Below are positions 7,931 through 16,508 of a DNA stretch of 64,000 nucleotides, piece after piece. Each line of letters opens with the position of its first letter. Within the stretch, counting starts at the first letter, position 1. The DNA lies in contig NZ_JAMYFE010000068.1 of the NCBI RefSeq assembly GCF_024129865.1, positions 24,808 through 88,807 of the forward strand, written 5' to 3'. Source of the DNA: Stieleria tagensis (lineage in GTDB: Bacteria; Planctomycetota; Planctomycetia; Pirellulales; Pirellulaceae). The notes beneath the pieces were generated by a model. It was given only the letters and a program-made list of their open reading frames with translations, was not told the DNA's origin and searched no databases. The position numbers and the translations under genes were made by a program.

Positions 7931-8974
7931 CTATTCAAACTTGAAAGGAATGGCATCATCGTCGCCTTGGTCTTCACCAAGATCGTTTAGTGAGTACGAC
8001 TGGGCCGTGTGTTGCGGCACCAACGTGTCTGCACTCGACAGGCTTTTTGTCACACCACCATTTTCAGGCAATGTGAGTTGCACCGAGTTGTTGCTCGACG
8101 GCAGCGATTCATAGCCACCCTCGGGTGACGTATCGAACTCGGATGTCGGAACAAACAACGACGCTTCATCTGCCACGCCGGGGCTGTTGAGCAGTTCCTC
8201 GGTGCCGGTGGGCATCGCGGGCTCAAGCAATTCGCTGGACGGTGTGTATTCCATTTCCATGATTTCCGGCGAATCGAAATTCGGTACGATTCGTTCGGAT
8301 CCAGGGACGATGGTTTCGGTTCCGATTGGCGTGCCGTCGGGCCCGTAAATCACTTCGCCACCCATCGGCATTGGCATCATCGCCGGTGCCTCGGCAGTGG
8401 CCGGGTTGTATTGATGCCGTCCCATTGGACGGATCATTCCCCAGTTGCCAACGCCGTCCTGTTCCGCTGCTTTGGCACCCAACGGGTACCCAGCAAACCA
8501 GGCATTCACAGCGGCTTGGCCATCGGGTGATTGATAGCGCCAACCCCAGTATTCGCTGGGAGCGGTTAGCGGGACGCAACCGTTGGAACCATTTGCAACG
8601 TCGGCATAGCCTTGCATGAAGCCTGCCTTGAACTCAGCCAAATGGGCTTGGTTGCAATGACAGTCTTTCTCGCGGTACCAGGCTTTCGCGGCGAGCACTT
8701 TGTTGCGGTGGGCGATCATGAAATCGTCCAAGCAGTGCGCGTCTTTGATCTGCCGGGTGGCGTTGGACAGCATCGAACATCCTGTCGAGCCGGCCAGCAT
8801 CGCTGCCGCCGCACTCAACATGACAAACGATTGCAAACGACGACGCCGAGCTTTTGATCGCTGCGAACGTCGGCGCCGGTCGTTAGCCGGTTGCGACGGA
8901 GATTGATTGGTCAGTCCCGACGGAGTCGGGTTTTGTTCGTGTGCGCGGGCCGCACTTATGGAACGAATCGCCAT
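7931..8974 (-). CDS. Hypothetical lipoprotein linked to polysaccharide export
   Basis: 347 residues, not assigned to a named family. An Arg-rich stretch (RRRRSQRSKARRRRLQ) precedes a hydrophobic segment and lipobox LAGSTGC, so it is probably an outer-membrane lipoprotein. A Cys-containing middle region (CLDDFMIAHRNKVLAAKAWY, then CHCNQAHLAEFKAGFMQGYADV) reads as a helical module, and a Pro/Met/Glu-rich low-complexity C-terminal half follows. It precedes the OPX gene by 80 bases on the same strand. It may be an accessory or anchor of the export channel (inference from position only). Confidence 0.65.
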   Translation of the reverse strand: MAIRSISAARAHEQNPTPSGLTNQSPSQPANDRRRRSQRSKARRRRLQSFVMLSAAAAMLAGSTGCSMLSNATRQIKDAHCLDDFMIAHRNKVLAAKAWYREKDCHCNQAHLAEFKAGFMQGYADVANGSNGCVPLTAPSEYWGWRYQSPDGQAAVNAWFAGYPLGAKAAEQDGVGNWGMIRPMGRHQYNPATAEAPAMMPMPMGGEVIYGPDGTPIGTETIVPGSERIVPNFDSPEIMEMEYTPSSELLEPAMPTGTEELLNSPGVADEASLFVPTSEFDTSPEGGYESLPSSNNSVQLTLPENGGVTKSLSSADTLVPQHTAQSYSLNDLGEDQGDDDAIPFKFE

Positions 8975-9380
8975 TTGGCCCCCCTTGGCTGCTGGCGGAA
9001 TTCGAAATCTGGACAGGCTCGTGGGACGTTCTGCATTTGCGGGCCGAACGTCCTAGGTGTCTTTATCGCCGTAACGGTCGTTGGGATTTAACCAAAACTG
9101 ACGAAAAGACCAGCTGTGCGGGTTCTATGGCGTTTAGGGGACACGACTGAAACCGCCGAAAATAGCTCGGAAGAGGGGTTTTTAGGGCCGCGGACCCCTC
9201 TAACCGTCGCAAAGAATACCTAAAATCTCAAATCAACCCATTCTGCCGTTGCATCTGGCTTTTAGACTGAGAGCGTGTATTTTCGTCAGGTAGAGTTAGT
9301 CGGCTCGTGGTTTCCCCCAAAAGAACGAGTCGCGAAGTCACCCTGACGTTCCGATCAACTAGCCGCGTGATAGACCACCA
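8975..9380. other. Divergent regulatory region of the polysaccharide locus
   Basis: About 400 bases between the leftward lipoprotein/OPX operon and the rightward WecA-like gene, with no coding region. It must hold both promoters. The only clear structure is a hairpin at 9172-9201. A weaker stem (CTCGT/ACGAG) lies near 9305-9330. Confidence 0.5.
9172..9201. promoter_or_regulatory. Hairpin in the divergent intergenic region
   Basis: Perfect 8-bp inverted repeat AGAGGGGT/ACCCCTCT with a 14-nt loop. No T-run follows in the rightward direction; on the minus strand it lies about 200 bases before the lipoprotein start. It could be an untranslated-leader structure or a protein-binding site. Confidence 0.35.
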
Positions 9381-10958
9381 ATGATTTGGTTGACACTCGT
9401 TTCTCTCCTGTGTTCAGTAGCCGCTGCGTTGGTGTTTGTACCGTTGGTCCGTTTTGCGGCTCGCCGAGTCGGGATGGTGGATCGCCCTGACGCCGACCGG
9501 AAACTGCACGAATCGCCGATCGCCTTGGGGGGGGGGGGCGCTGTGCTGGCGTCGCTGTTGCTCGGTTTCGCCTGTACAATTTTGTACGATCGCTACTACG
9601 GCAACTTTGATTTGGGCTTTATGAGCCTTCGCTGGTACGGATTGGTTGCCGCGGCGTTTGCGATGTTGGTTGTTGGACTGGTTGATGACGCTTGGGTGAT
9701 GCGCGGCCGGCAGAAGCTGTTGCTACAAATCCTGATCATCTCCGCATTGGTCGGCAGCGGTACCCTGGTCGAAAAAGTCGGCCTGCTGGGTTTTGAAGTG
9801 CAATTGGGTTCGCTGGCATTTCCTGTCACCGTGTTGTGGTTACTAATCGCCGTCAATGCATTGAATTTGATCGATGGTGCCGACGGAGTTGCGACAACCA
9901 CCGGTTGCTTCATCAGTTTGGGGCTAGCGGTATTGAGTTGGGAGTACGGCACGCCGATGGGATGCGTTTTTGCATTCTGTTTGGCCGGCAGCTTGATCGG
10001 CTTCCTCTGTTTCAATAAGCCTCCCGCCAGCATTTTCCTCGGCGATGCGGGCAGCATGGTGATCGGACTGTTGATCGGCGTGTTATCGGTCTGGGGCAGT
10101 GTGAAGGGGTCAACGTTGTTGGCGTCGGCACCGATCGCGATCCTGGCGATTCCATTGTTCGATTCCGCCGCGGCGATTGCCCGACGTTGGCTGACCGGGC
10201 GCAGTATTTATGCGACCGATCGTGCCCACTTGCACCATTTGTTGCAAAAGAAATATGGGCATGTCGGCATGTTGTTCATCGTCGCCCTGCTGTGCACGTT
10301 GACCACAGTGTTGGCCGTGGCATCGGCACACTTTGATATGCCTTGGTTGGCACTTTTGGGCATTGTGCTCGCCGGCGCGTTTTTGGTCGTGACGCGATCG
10401 TTTGGGCATGCGGAGTGTCAGTTGGTGATGATGAAAGCCAGCCACATGACTCGCTCGTTTTTCATCACGCCCCAGCAATCGCTGATTGAAAAGAACCACC
10501 GATGCGTTCCACTGCAGGGCAGTGGCCAGTGGGGAAGGGTCTGGCAACCGTTGGTCGATTTTGCCCAAGTTCATGACTTTGCCAAAGTCAGTATCGACTT
10601 GAATCTCTCCTGGCTGGGCGAAGGCTATCATGCGAGTTGGTCTGCCGTGCGGATGCCGGATCGCGACAATCAGCTACAGATTCGTTGGCCCTTGGTGGTC
10701 GCTGTTGGTCCGGCCGCCAAGCCCATTAACATTGGAACGTTGCACGTGGTTGCCGAAGCCGATGGGGTTGGGATCCATGAGCGAATTTCAGAGCTCAGTC
10801 TTCGTCTGGCCGACTTGGAGCCGCAAATTCAGCAGGTGATCGCAGAACTTCAGCGGCAGCACGCGGTTGAGCCCGCGAGTGAAGCCCCCACGACACGTCG
10901 TGTCACCGACAGCGACACCGTCGTCGATCCGCCCCTGCTCGTCTCCAGCCATCATTAA
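9381..10958 (+). CDS. WecA/TagO-like polyprenyl-phosphate sugar-phosphate transferase with C-terminal extension
   Basis: Membrane enzyme of the MraY/WecA family that starts lipid-linked glycan assembly by moving a HexNAc-1-phosphate to undecaprenyl phosphate. Family motifs: GLVDDAW (Asp 102-103), NALNLIDGADG (Asp 165, 168), FLGDAGSM, and the cytoplasmic DRAHLHHLLQ. About ten hydrophobic segments fill residues 1-340. Residues ~345-525 form a soluble extension not found in plain WecA; its role is unknown. Leu49-Gly53 is encoded by a run of 12 G (9527-9538), a possible slippage site. The sugar donor cannot be decided from sequence. Confidence 0.88.
   Translation: MIWLTLVSLLCSVAAALVFVPLVRFAARRVGMVDRPDADRKLHESPIALGGGGAVLASLLLGFACTILYDRYYGNFDLGFMSLRWYGLVAAAFAMLVVGLVDDAWVMRGRQKLLLQILIISALVGSGTLVEKVGLLGFEVQLGSLAFPVTVLWLLIAVNALNLIDGADGVATTTGCFISLGLAVLSWEYGTPMGCVFAFCLAGSLIGFLCFNKPPASIFLGDAGSMVIGLLIGVLSVWGSVKGSTLLASAPIAILAIPLFDSAAAIARRWLTGRSIYATDRAHLHHLLQKKYGHVGMLFIVALLCTLTTVLAVASAHFDMPWLALLGIVLAGAFLVVTRSFGHAECQLVMMKASHMTRSFFITPQQSLIEKNHRCVPLQGSGQWGRVWQPLVDFAQVHDFAKVSIDLNLSWLGEGYHASWSAVRMPDRDNQLQIRWPLVVAVGPAAKPINIGTLHVVAEADGVGIHERISELSLRLADLEPQIQQVIAELQRQHAVEPASEAPTTRRVTDSDTVVDPPLLVSSHH
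9527..9538 (+). repeat. Poly-G tract (12 G) inside the WecA-like gene
   Basis: Twelve consecutive G at codons 49-53, encoding the glycine run just before the second hydrophobic segment. Loss of one G would shift translation into a frame that stops at 9622-9624, giving a product of about 80 residues. Such tracts are classical contingency loci in other bacteria. Here the count may also be affected by sequencing error. Confidence 0.9.
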
Positions 10959-10974
10959 TAGACCAGCCCCAACC

Positions 10975-11740
10975 CGTTGGAGTTCACGCTTCAGCGTGTC
11001 AGGCCCCCCACGCATCAGGCTATCCGCCAGGTTTCACCTGGCCTACTGGTTGGAAGGTGGTGGAATAAGCCCACCTCTTGGGCCCACAACCTAAAGGTTG
11101 AACTCCAACGGGTTGGAACGTGTCGGTTGCAAGTTGGTGTGGAGGATTTATCCGACCGGTTTTCATTCGCAGAGGAATCCCGGGTCAGTCGGATAAATCC
11201 TCCACACCAGCGCCACTCGGCCCTCTGATGCACCGTTGGAGTTCACGCTTCAGCGTGCCAGGCCCACAACCTAAAGGTTGAACTCCAACGGGTTGGAACG
11301 TGTCGGTTGCAAGTTGGTGTGGAGGATTTATCCGACCGGTTTTCATTCGCAGAGAAATCCCCGGTCAGTCGGATGAATCCTCCACGCCAGCGCCACTCGG
11401 CCCTCTGATTCACCGTTGGAGTTCACGCTTCAGCGTGTCAGGCCCCCACGCATCAGGCTTACCGCCAGGTTTCACCTGGCCTACTGGTTGGAATGTGGTG
11501 GAATAAGCCCACCTCTTGGGCCCACAACCTAAAGGTTGAACTCCAACGGGTTGGAACGTGTCGGTTGCAAGTTGGTGTGGAGGATTTATCCGACCGGTTT
11601 TCATTCCGGGAAAAGTCCCCGATCGGGTCGGATAAATCCTCCACACCAGCCCTCTGATTCACCGTTGGAGTTCACGCTTCAGCGTGCCAGGCCCCCCACG
11701 CATCAGGCTTACCGCCAGGTTTCACCCGGCCTACTGGTTC
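10975..11740. repeat. Composite repeat array (four units)
   Basis: Units begin with GTTGGAGTTCACGCTTCAGC at 10975, 11235, 11415 and 11664 (spacings 260, 180, 249; the last is partial). Each full unit contains, in order, that element, an ACCTAAAGGT palindrome with flanking GAACTCCAAC, and a family C inverted repeat (GGTGTGGAGGATTTATCC... and its complement) at about 11135-11210, 11315-11390 and 11574-11650. Units 1 and 3 (and the start of 4) also carry a family A palindrome near 11027, 11466 and 11716. Unit 2 lacks that ~70-base module. It is a mosaic of three or four small repeat families amplified together. Confidence 0.9.
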
Positions 11741-12302
11741 CGCTGTAGCTGGCTTCTGCGAGTCCGGATCCGGACACGCTGGCTCACAGAGCCCACCTAC
11801 AGGCGTCTTTCGGTTCACTTTGACGCTGCACGTTTCTCCCCCACTGCGTTTTACGACCTGCTTGGTGGGGTCTCGTCCCCTCTTTGGACCGCGTTTGCCC
11901 TCTTTCTTTGCGACTTGTTTCGGTATGATCGAATGTGACGGTGGTGGCAGCCGAACAAACTTTTCGATCTTCTTTTCAGGATTCTCGGCTGTTGCCAGTG
12001 GCACCCGACCGGGCCGCTACAGCAGGAACAAGCGGTGCACGCCGGGCACCGCTCGTCAATTTGCGTGACTTCAAAAGTTGCCGGAGTCAATTTCAGATGA
12101 CTTTGGCGCCGACACAGTCAATAGCCGATAGGTAAGCAGAACCGGTTACGGCGACTTGTTTCAATACAACGTCGTCCAACAAGGTGCAGACTTGCGGCAA
12201 CGAATGTTCATCAGTGTGTGACAGGCCAGTTTAAAAACGGAACTGTCACCCAGGTGGACGAAGTCCGCGCGGAGATCGACACGATTCGCTTCGCGAGTAA
12301 AA
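11741..12302. other. Unassigned 560-base leader before the NusG-like gene
   Basis: No convincing coding region. A minus-strand open frame of ~110 codons (11672-12004) runs into the repeat array and has no recognisable features. Probably contains the promoter and long leader of the rightward polysaccharide operon; I cannot identify -35/-10 elements with confidence. Confidence 0.4.
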
Positions 12303-12956
12303 ATGACTGTTGTTGCCCGTCTCAGTCCACCTGATTTTTCCACTGTTGCGGCGGTGATTCAATTGCCAATTCTAGCCAAAGAACCTGATCGCTTTCCCCA
12401 GAACCTGCTGGAATCGGATTTCGCGCATGATTCCAGCTGGTGGCTTTTGTACACAAAGTCCCGGCAGGAAAAGCAATTGATGCGGCAGTTGTTCCAGCTG
12501 CAGGTGCCACACTATGGCCCGCAAATTGAACAACGGCGTCGATCACCAAACGGTCGTGTCCGCACAACTTACGTGCCGCTGTTCAACAACTATGTGTTCC
12601 TGTACGGCGGCGAAGAAGCACGGTATCAAGCGATATGCACCGGTTGTGTCCAACTGGCCACGGAGATCACCGACGTTGAACCGTTGATTGCGGATCTAAG
12701 TCAAATTAGCAGTCTGGTGCAGCTGGGCGTGCCATTGTCCGTGGAAGGGCGGTTGGTTCCCGGGCAAAAAGTGCGAGTCAAGAACGGCGCGTTCGCTGGA
12801 TACGAAGGTGTCGTACTGCGACGCGATCAAGAAACTCGTTTATTGGTTTCCGTTCGTTTCATGGATCAAGGCGTTAGTGTCAAGCTCGATGATTGCCAAC
12901 TCGAAAAAATCGGCGACGCGCCCCAGGCCGTCGACCAAATCGAAAGCGACACGTGA
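12303..12956 (+). CDS. NusG/RfaH-like transcription antitermination factor
   Basis: 217 residues. The NGN domain begins at SWWLLYTKSRQEKQLMRQL (residues ~45-63), with the conserved PLFNNYVFLYG of specialised NusG paralogues, and a KOW domain follows (GQKVRVKNGAFAGYEGVVL). About 40 extra residues precede the NGN domain. RfaH-type paralogues bind RNA polymerase and let it read through long polysaccharide operons. The position at the head of this locus fits that job. It is not the housekeeping nusG, which would normally sit with secE and rplK. No ops-like element was identified. Confidence 0.87.
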   Translation: MTVVARLSPPDFSTVAAVIQLPILAKEPDRFPQNLLESDFAHDSSWWLLYTKSRQEKQLMRQLFQLQVPHYGPQIEQRRRSPNGRVRTTYVPLFNNYVFLYGGEEARYQAICTGCVQLATEITDVEPLIADLSQISSLVQLGVPLSVEGRLVPGQKVRVKNGAFAGYEGVVLRRDQETRLLVSVRFMDQGVSVKLDDCQLEKIGDAPQAVDQIESDT

Positions 12957-13001
12957 GTTTTGGAATTGCAGTTCCCTCACCAACCGTCTGGCATTGTTTC
13001 C

Positions 13002-13055
13002 CGTAGCTGGACCCGCCAGGGTTCAGACCGGCTGAACCCTGGCGGGCCCAGCTAC
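13002..13055. repeat. Palindromic repeat, family B
   Basis: Almost perfect long inverted repeat. The left arm runs CGTAGCTGG(A)CCCGCCAGG and continues GTTCAG, and the right arm mirrors it and ends CAGCTACG. It can form a hairpin of more than 20 bp. It sits 46 bases after the NusG-like stop and directly before the 137-base tandem array. Other copies are at 38290-38461 and 47464-47516. Confidence 0.9.
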
Positions 13056-13575
13056 GAAGACATCCCTTGTGCCGGCCATTTTTTCTCGGATTTCGAACAG
13101 TCCTCACGCTGGACATTTTTCTGTCCCCATTTTTCTGTCCCCTCGCTGCAACCGTGAGTGAAAGCTGTCTGAACCCTGGCGGGCCCAGCTACGAAGACAT
13201 CCCTTGTGCGGCCATTTTTTCTCGGATTTCCAGCAGCCCCCACGCTGCACATTTTTCTGTCCCCATTTTTCTGTCCCCTCGCTGCAACCGTGAGTGAAAG
13301 CTGTCTGAACCCTGGCGGGCCCAGCTACGAAGACATCCCTTGTGCGGCCATTTTTCCTCGAATTTCCAGCAGCCCCCGCGCTGGACATTTTTCTGCCCCC
13401 CATTTTTCTGTCCCCTCGCTGCAATCGTGAGTGAAAGCTGTCTGAACCCTGGCGGGCCCAGCTACGAAGACATCCCTTGTGCGGCCATTTTCCCTCGAAT
13501 TTCCAGCAGCCCCCACGCTGCACATTTTTCTGCCCCCATTTTTCTGTCACCTCGCTGCAATCGTGAGAGAGCTTC
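13056..13575. repeat. Tandem array, four ~137-base units
   Basis: Units start with GAAGACATCCCTTGTG at 13056, 13193, 13329 and 13466 (periods 137, 136, 137). Each contains a CATTTTTCTGTCCCC pair, a CCTCGCTGCAA(C/T)CGTGAG stretch and, at its right end, the right arm of a family B palindrome. The last unit is cut short after the CGTGAG. Units differ at only a few positions, so the array is recent or kept uniform by recombination. The period is not a multiple of three and the open frames through it are not gene-like. Confidence 0.92.
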
Positions 13576-13687
13576 CATTGGTTGCAGCTTGTCCACTCCG
13601 ACTTTCCTCGCCAGTCTCTCGACTCTAGACTCTTCGCTGTCGGCTTTTTGCCTCTCTCCCCGTTGACCTGACTCACACAATTCACTC

Positions 13688-15097
13688 ATGGCTGAAACGC
13701 AGACAACCGTCTCCAAGATTTGCTGCATCGGTGCCGGCTACGTCGGTGGTCCGACGATGGCGATGATCGCTCACAAATGCCCGCATATCGACGTTAAAGT
13801 GGTCGATATCAACGCGGACCGGATCGCGCAGTGGAATTCTGATCAGCTGCCGATCTATGAACCCGGACTGGACGAAATCGTGAGTTCGGCGCGCGGTCGC
13901 AACCTGACGTTCACCACGGAAATCGATCAAGCGATTCGTGACGCCGACATGGTCTTCATCTCGGTCAACACGCCGACGAAGACCTTTGGAGTCGGTGCCG
14001 GTCGAGCGGCGAACTTGGAATTTGTCGAGAAATGTGCTCGTCGGATTGCCGATGTCTCCACCGGACACAAGATCGTGGTGGAAAAATCGACGTTGCCGGT
14101 TCGTACCGCCGAAGCCGTCAAGCGAATCTTGTCCAACTCCGAACACAATGCAACCTTCGATGTGCTCAGCAATCCCGAGTTCCTGGCAGAAGGAACGGCA
14201 GTCGAAGATTTGTTGGATCCGGATCGTGTGTTGATCGGTGGCGAATGTCCGAATGCCATTGCGGCGTTGGTCGAGATCTATGCCAACTGGGTTTCGCCCG
14301 AGCGTTTGCTGACCACCAATTTATGGAGCAGTGAGCTGTCGAAACTGACGGCCAATGCCTTCCTGGCGCAACGTGTCTCGTCGATCAACGCTATCAGTGC
14401 GCTCTGCGAAGCGACGGAGGCGGATGTGGATGAAGTCGCCGCAGCGATTGGTACTGATTCTCGAATCGGCCCCAAATTCCTAAAGGCGTCGGTGGGTTTT
14501 GGTGGCAGTTGTTTTCAAAAAGACATTTTAAATTTGGTCTACCTGTGCCAATACTTCGGGTTGCCGGAAGTCGGTGAGTACTGGGAACAAGTCGTGCGGA
14601 TGAACGACTACCAGAAACAACGGTTTGTCACGCGGATGGTCCGCACGATGTTCAACACCGTGTCGGATAAGAAGATCGGCATCTGGGGGTTCGCATTTAA
14701 AAAGGACACCAACGATACTCGCGAGTCCGCCGCGATCTATGTCTGTCGGGACCTGTTGCTCGAAAAAGCCCGGTTGTGCATTTACGACCCTCAAGTCAGC
14801 AAACAACAAGTGCTCAACGATTTGGCCGCCGTGTTCACAAAGGGCGACAGCTTAATCAGTGACGCCAAGAAACGTTTGATTGAACAACACGTCACATTCG
14901 CATCGAGTGCCAAAGAGGCGTCGCAGGATGCGCATGCGATTGCGATTTTGACCGAATGGGACGAGTTTGCCGACGCTGATTTTGCTGCCGTTTATGACTC
15001 CATGCAAAAGCCAGCCTTCGTTTTCGACGGACGCAACACGCTCAAGCATTTGGCCCTGGCCGACCAAGGTTTCGAATACCACGGCATCGGATTTTAG
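13688..15097 (+). CDS. ugd: UDP-glucose 6-dehydrogenase, animal-type
   Basis: Oxidises UDP-glucose to UDP-glucuronate with two NAD+. Start of the Rossmann fold: [20 protein letters not shown]. The substrate and catalytic segment [18 protein letters not shown] places the catalytic cysteine at residue 275. [16 protein letters not shown] and the C-terminal NAD domain follow. The length (469) and motif spelling are closer to animal and plant UGDH than to the short enterobacterial Ugd (~390). The start ATG at 13688 comes right after the repeat array. It probably supplies UDP-GlcA for the polysaccharide. Confidence 0.95.
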   Translation: MAETQTTVSKICCIGAGYVGGPTMAMIAHKCPHIDVKVVDINADRIAQWNSDQLPIYEPGLDEIVSSARGRNLTFTTEIDQAIRDADMVFISVNTPTKTFGVGAGRAANLEFVEKCARRIADVSTGHKIVVEKSTLPVRTAEAVKRILSNSEHNATFDVLSNPEFLAEGTAVEDLLDPDRVLIGGECPNAIAALVEIYANWVSPERLLTTNLWSSELSKLTANAFLAQRVSSINAISALCEATEADVDEVAAAIGTDSRIGPKFLKASVGFGGSCFQKDILNLVYLCQYFGLPEVGEYWEQVVRMNDYQKQRFVTRMVRTMFNTVSDKKIGIWGFAFKKDTNDTRESAAIYVCRDLLLEKARLCIYDPQVSKQQVLNDLAAVFTKGDSLISDAKKRLIEQHVTFASSAKEASQDAHAIAILTEWDEFADADFAAVYDSMQKPAFVFDGRNTLKHLALADQGFEYHGIGF

Positions 15098-15336
15098 AAA
15101 GTAGGCCAGGTGTAACCTGGCGCCAATGCATTTGAAGTTGCGCTCTAACGGGATCCCTCGCTCACGCGTCGGGTTACACCTGGCCTACTCAGGAACTGGC
15201 CGGTCGCAAGTTGGTGTGGAGGATTTATCCGACCGGTTTTGTTCCCCCAGAATCCTCCACGCAAGTCGGATAAATCCTCCACACCAGCCCCCTTTGACAA
15301 ACCGATCGCCAGGTTTCACTTGGCCTACCTGAATTG
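15098..15336. repeat. Repeat cluster between ugd and fucose synthase (families A, F, C)
   Basis: In 240 bases: family A at 15101-15123 and, inverted, at 15171-15189; a half family F element (GGATCCCTCGCTCACGCG) at about 15150; a full family C inverted repeat at 15211-15287; and another inverted family A copy at 15308-15329, ending seven bases before the fucose synthase start. Little room is left for a normal promoter. Confidence 0.88.
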
Positions 15337-16305
15337 ATGATGAAAGAACAGTTGCCTGCAGGACGGATCTATGTTGCCGGCCATCGTGGAATGGTGGGAG
15401 CCGCCGTGGTTCGCCATCTGCGCAGCCTGGGGCTGGCCGATGAAAATTTGATCACGAGACGTCGCGACGAGTTGGATTTGATTTGCCAAGCCGACGTGCA
15501 ACAATTTTTTGAAACTCAGCGACCAGACGTCGTCGTGTTTGCGGCTGCCAAGGTGGGCGGGATTCATGCCAATGATACTTATCCCGCCGAGTTCATTTAC
15601 GACAATTTGATGATGGCTGCAAACGCCATCCACTCGGCCTATCGCACCGGTACCAAACGGTTTCTGTTCCTGGGCAGCACCTGTATCTACCCGCGGATGG
15701 CTCCGCAACCGATGCCGGAAGATTGTTTGTTGACCGGGCCGTTAGAAAAGACCAACGAGGCATACGCGTTGGCAAAGATCAGCGGATTGAAACTTTGCCA
15801 GCACTACCGTTCCCAATACGGCGTTCAATTTCATTCGGCGATGCCAACCAATTTGTATGGGCCTGGTGACAACTATCACCCCCAAAACTCGCATGTGATG
15901 CCGGCAATGATCCGTCGCTTTCACGAAGCGACGCAAAGCGGCGCCGACGAAGTGGTCATTTGGGGAACCGGTACACCGCGTCGCGAGTTTTTGCATGTGG
16001 ATGATTTGGCCCGTGGGTTGATTCATTTGATCGGATTGCCCGATCCCCCGAATTTGGTCAACGTGGGGACTGGCAGCGACATCTCGATCCGCGAACTTGC
16101 CGAAATGATCGCGGAGATCACCGGGTTTGGTGGTTCGATCGTTCAAGACACCTCGAAACCAGATGGCACGCCTGTCAAACGAACCAACATCGATCTGATC
16201 CGATCAACCGGCTGGCAACCAACGATCGAACTGAAAACCGGCATCCAGAATACCTACAAGGATTTCCTGCAAGCCACCGACTCCGGCCTGCTCCGCGCCC
16301 AGTAG
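15337..16305 (+). CDS. fcl: GDP-L-fucose synthase
   Basis: NADPH-dependent epimerase/reductase that converts GDP-4-keto-6-deoxy-mannose to GDP-L-fucose. SDR fold with [19 protein letters not shown], the [15 protein letters not shown] block and catalytic YALAK (Tyr143, Lys147). The substrate-binding stretch reads [20 protein letters not shown]. About 322 residues, family-typical. ATG 15337 is preferred over the in-frame TTG just before it. It forms a functional pair with the GDP-mannose dehydratase downstream. The last codon and stop (CAG TAG) belong to a family A repeat. Confidence 0.96.
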   Translation: MMKEQLPAGRIYVAGHRGMVGAAVVRHLRSLGLADENLITRRRDELDLICQADVQQFFETQRPDVVVFAAAKVGGIHANDTYPAEFIYDNLMMAANAIHSAYRTGTKRFLFLGSTCIYPRMAPQPMPEDCLLTGPLEKTNEAYALAKISGLKLCQHYRSQYGVQFHSAMPTNLYGPGDNYHPQNSHVMPAMIRRFHEATQSGADEVVIWGTGTPRREFLHVDDLARGLIHLIGLPDPPNLVNVGTGSDISIRELAEMIAEITGFGGSIVQDTSKPDGTPVKRTNIDLIRSTGWQPTIELKTGIQNTYKDFLQATDSGLLRAQ

Positions 16306-16389
16306 CCCAGGTGCAACCTGGCGCCGTCGCCGAGTAGGCCAGGTGCAACCTGGCGCCGTCGCCCAGTAGGCCAGGTGCAACCTGGCGCT
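16300..16389 (+). repeat. Three family A repeats in tandem (32-base period)
   Basis: Copies start at 16300, 16332 and 16364, each with the palindrome CCAGGTGCAACCTGG separated by GCGCCGTCGC. The first provides the fcl stop codon. An inverted single copy follows at 16448-16469, so the fcl-gmd gap is almost all repeat. A short GTGGATCTC...AAAATCCAC inverted repeat at about 16402-16424 lies between them. Confidence 0.93.
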
Positions 16390-16508
16390 GCAATGCGGTG
16401 TGGATCTCTAACAAAATCCACTCCTTCAATCATCAATCACAACTCATGCCAGGTTTCACCTGGCCTACCAAACCATTTTCTCAAAACCCTACCTAGAAAA
16501 ATCGACCA

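Noticed and set aside
11672..12004. Minus-strand open frame of 110 codons upstream of the NusG-like gene
   Set aside because: It starts in unassigned sequence and runs into repeat sequence, has biased Lys/Pro composition and no recognisable features.
13104..13685. Long minus-strand open frame (~190 codons) through the 137-base tandem array
   Set aside because: It consists of the translated repeat, the period is not divisible by three, and there is no ribosome-binding site or known domain.
16300..16389. Possible mini-CRISPR (three repeats at 32-base spacing)
   Set aside because: The interval between copies is a constant linker and not variable spacers, the unit is a small palindrome found dispersed, and no cas genes are present.
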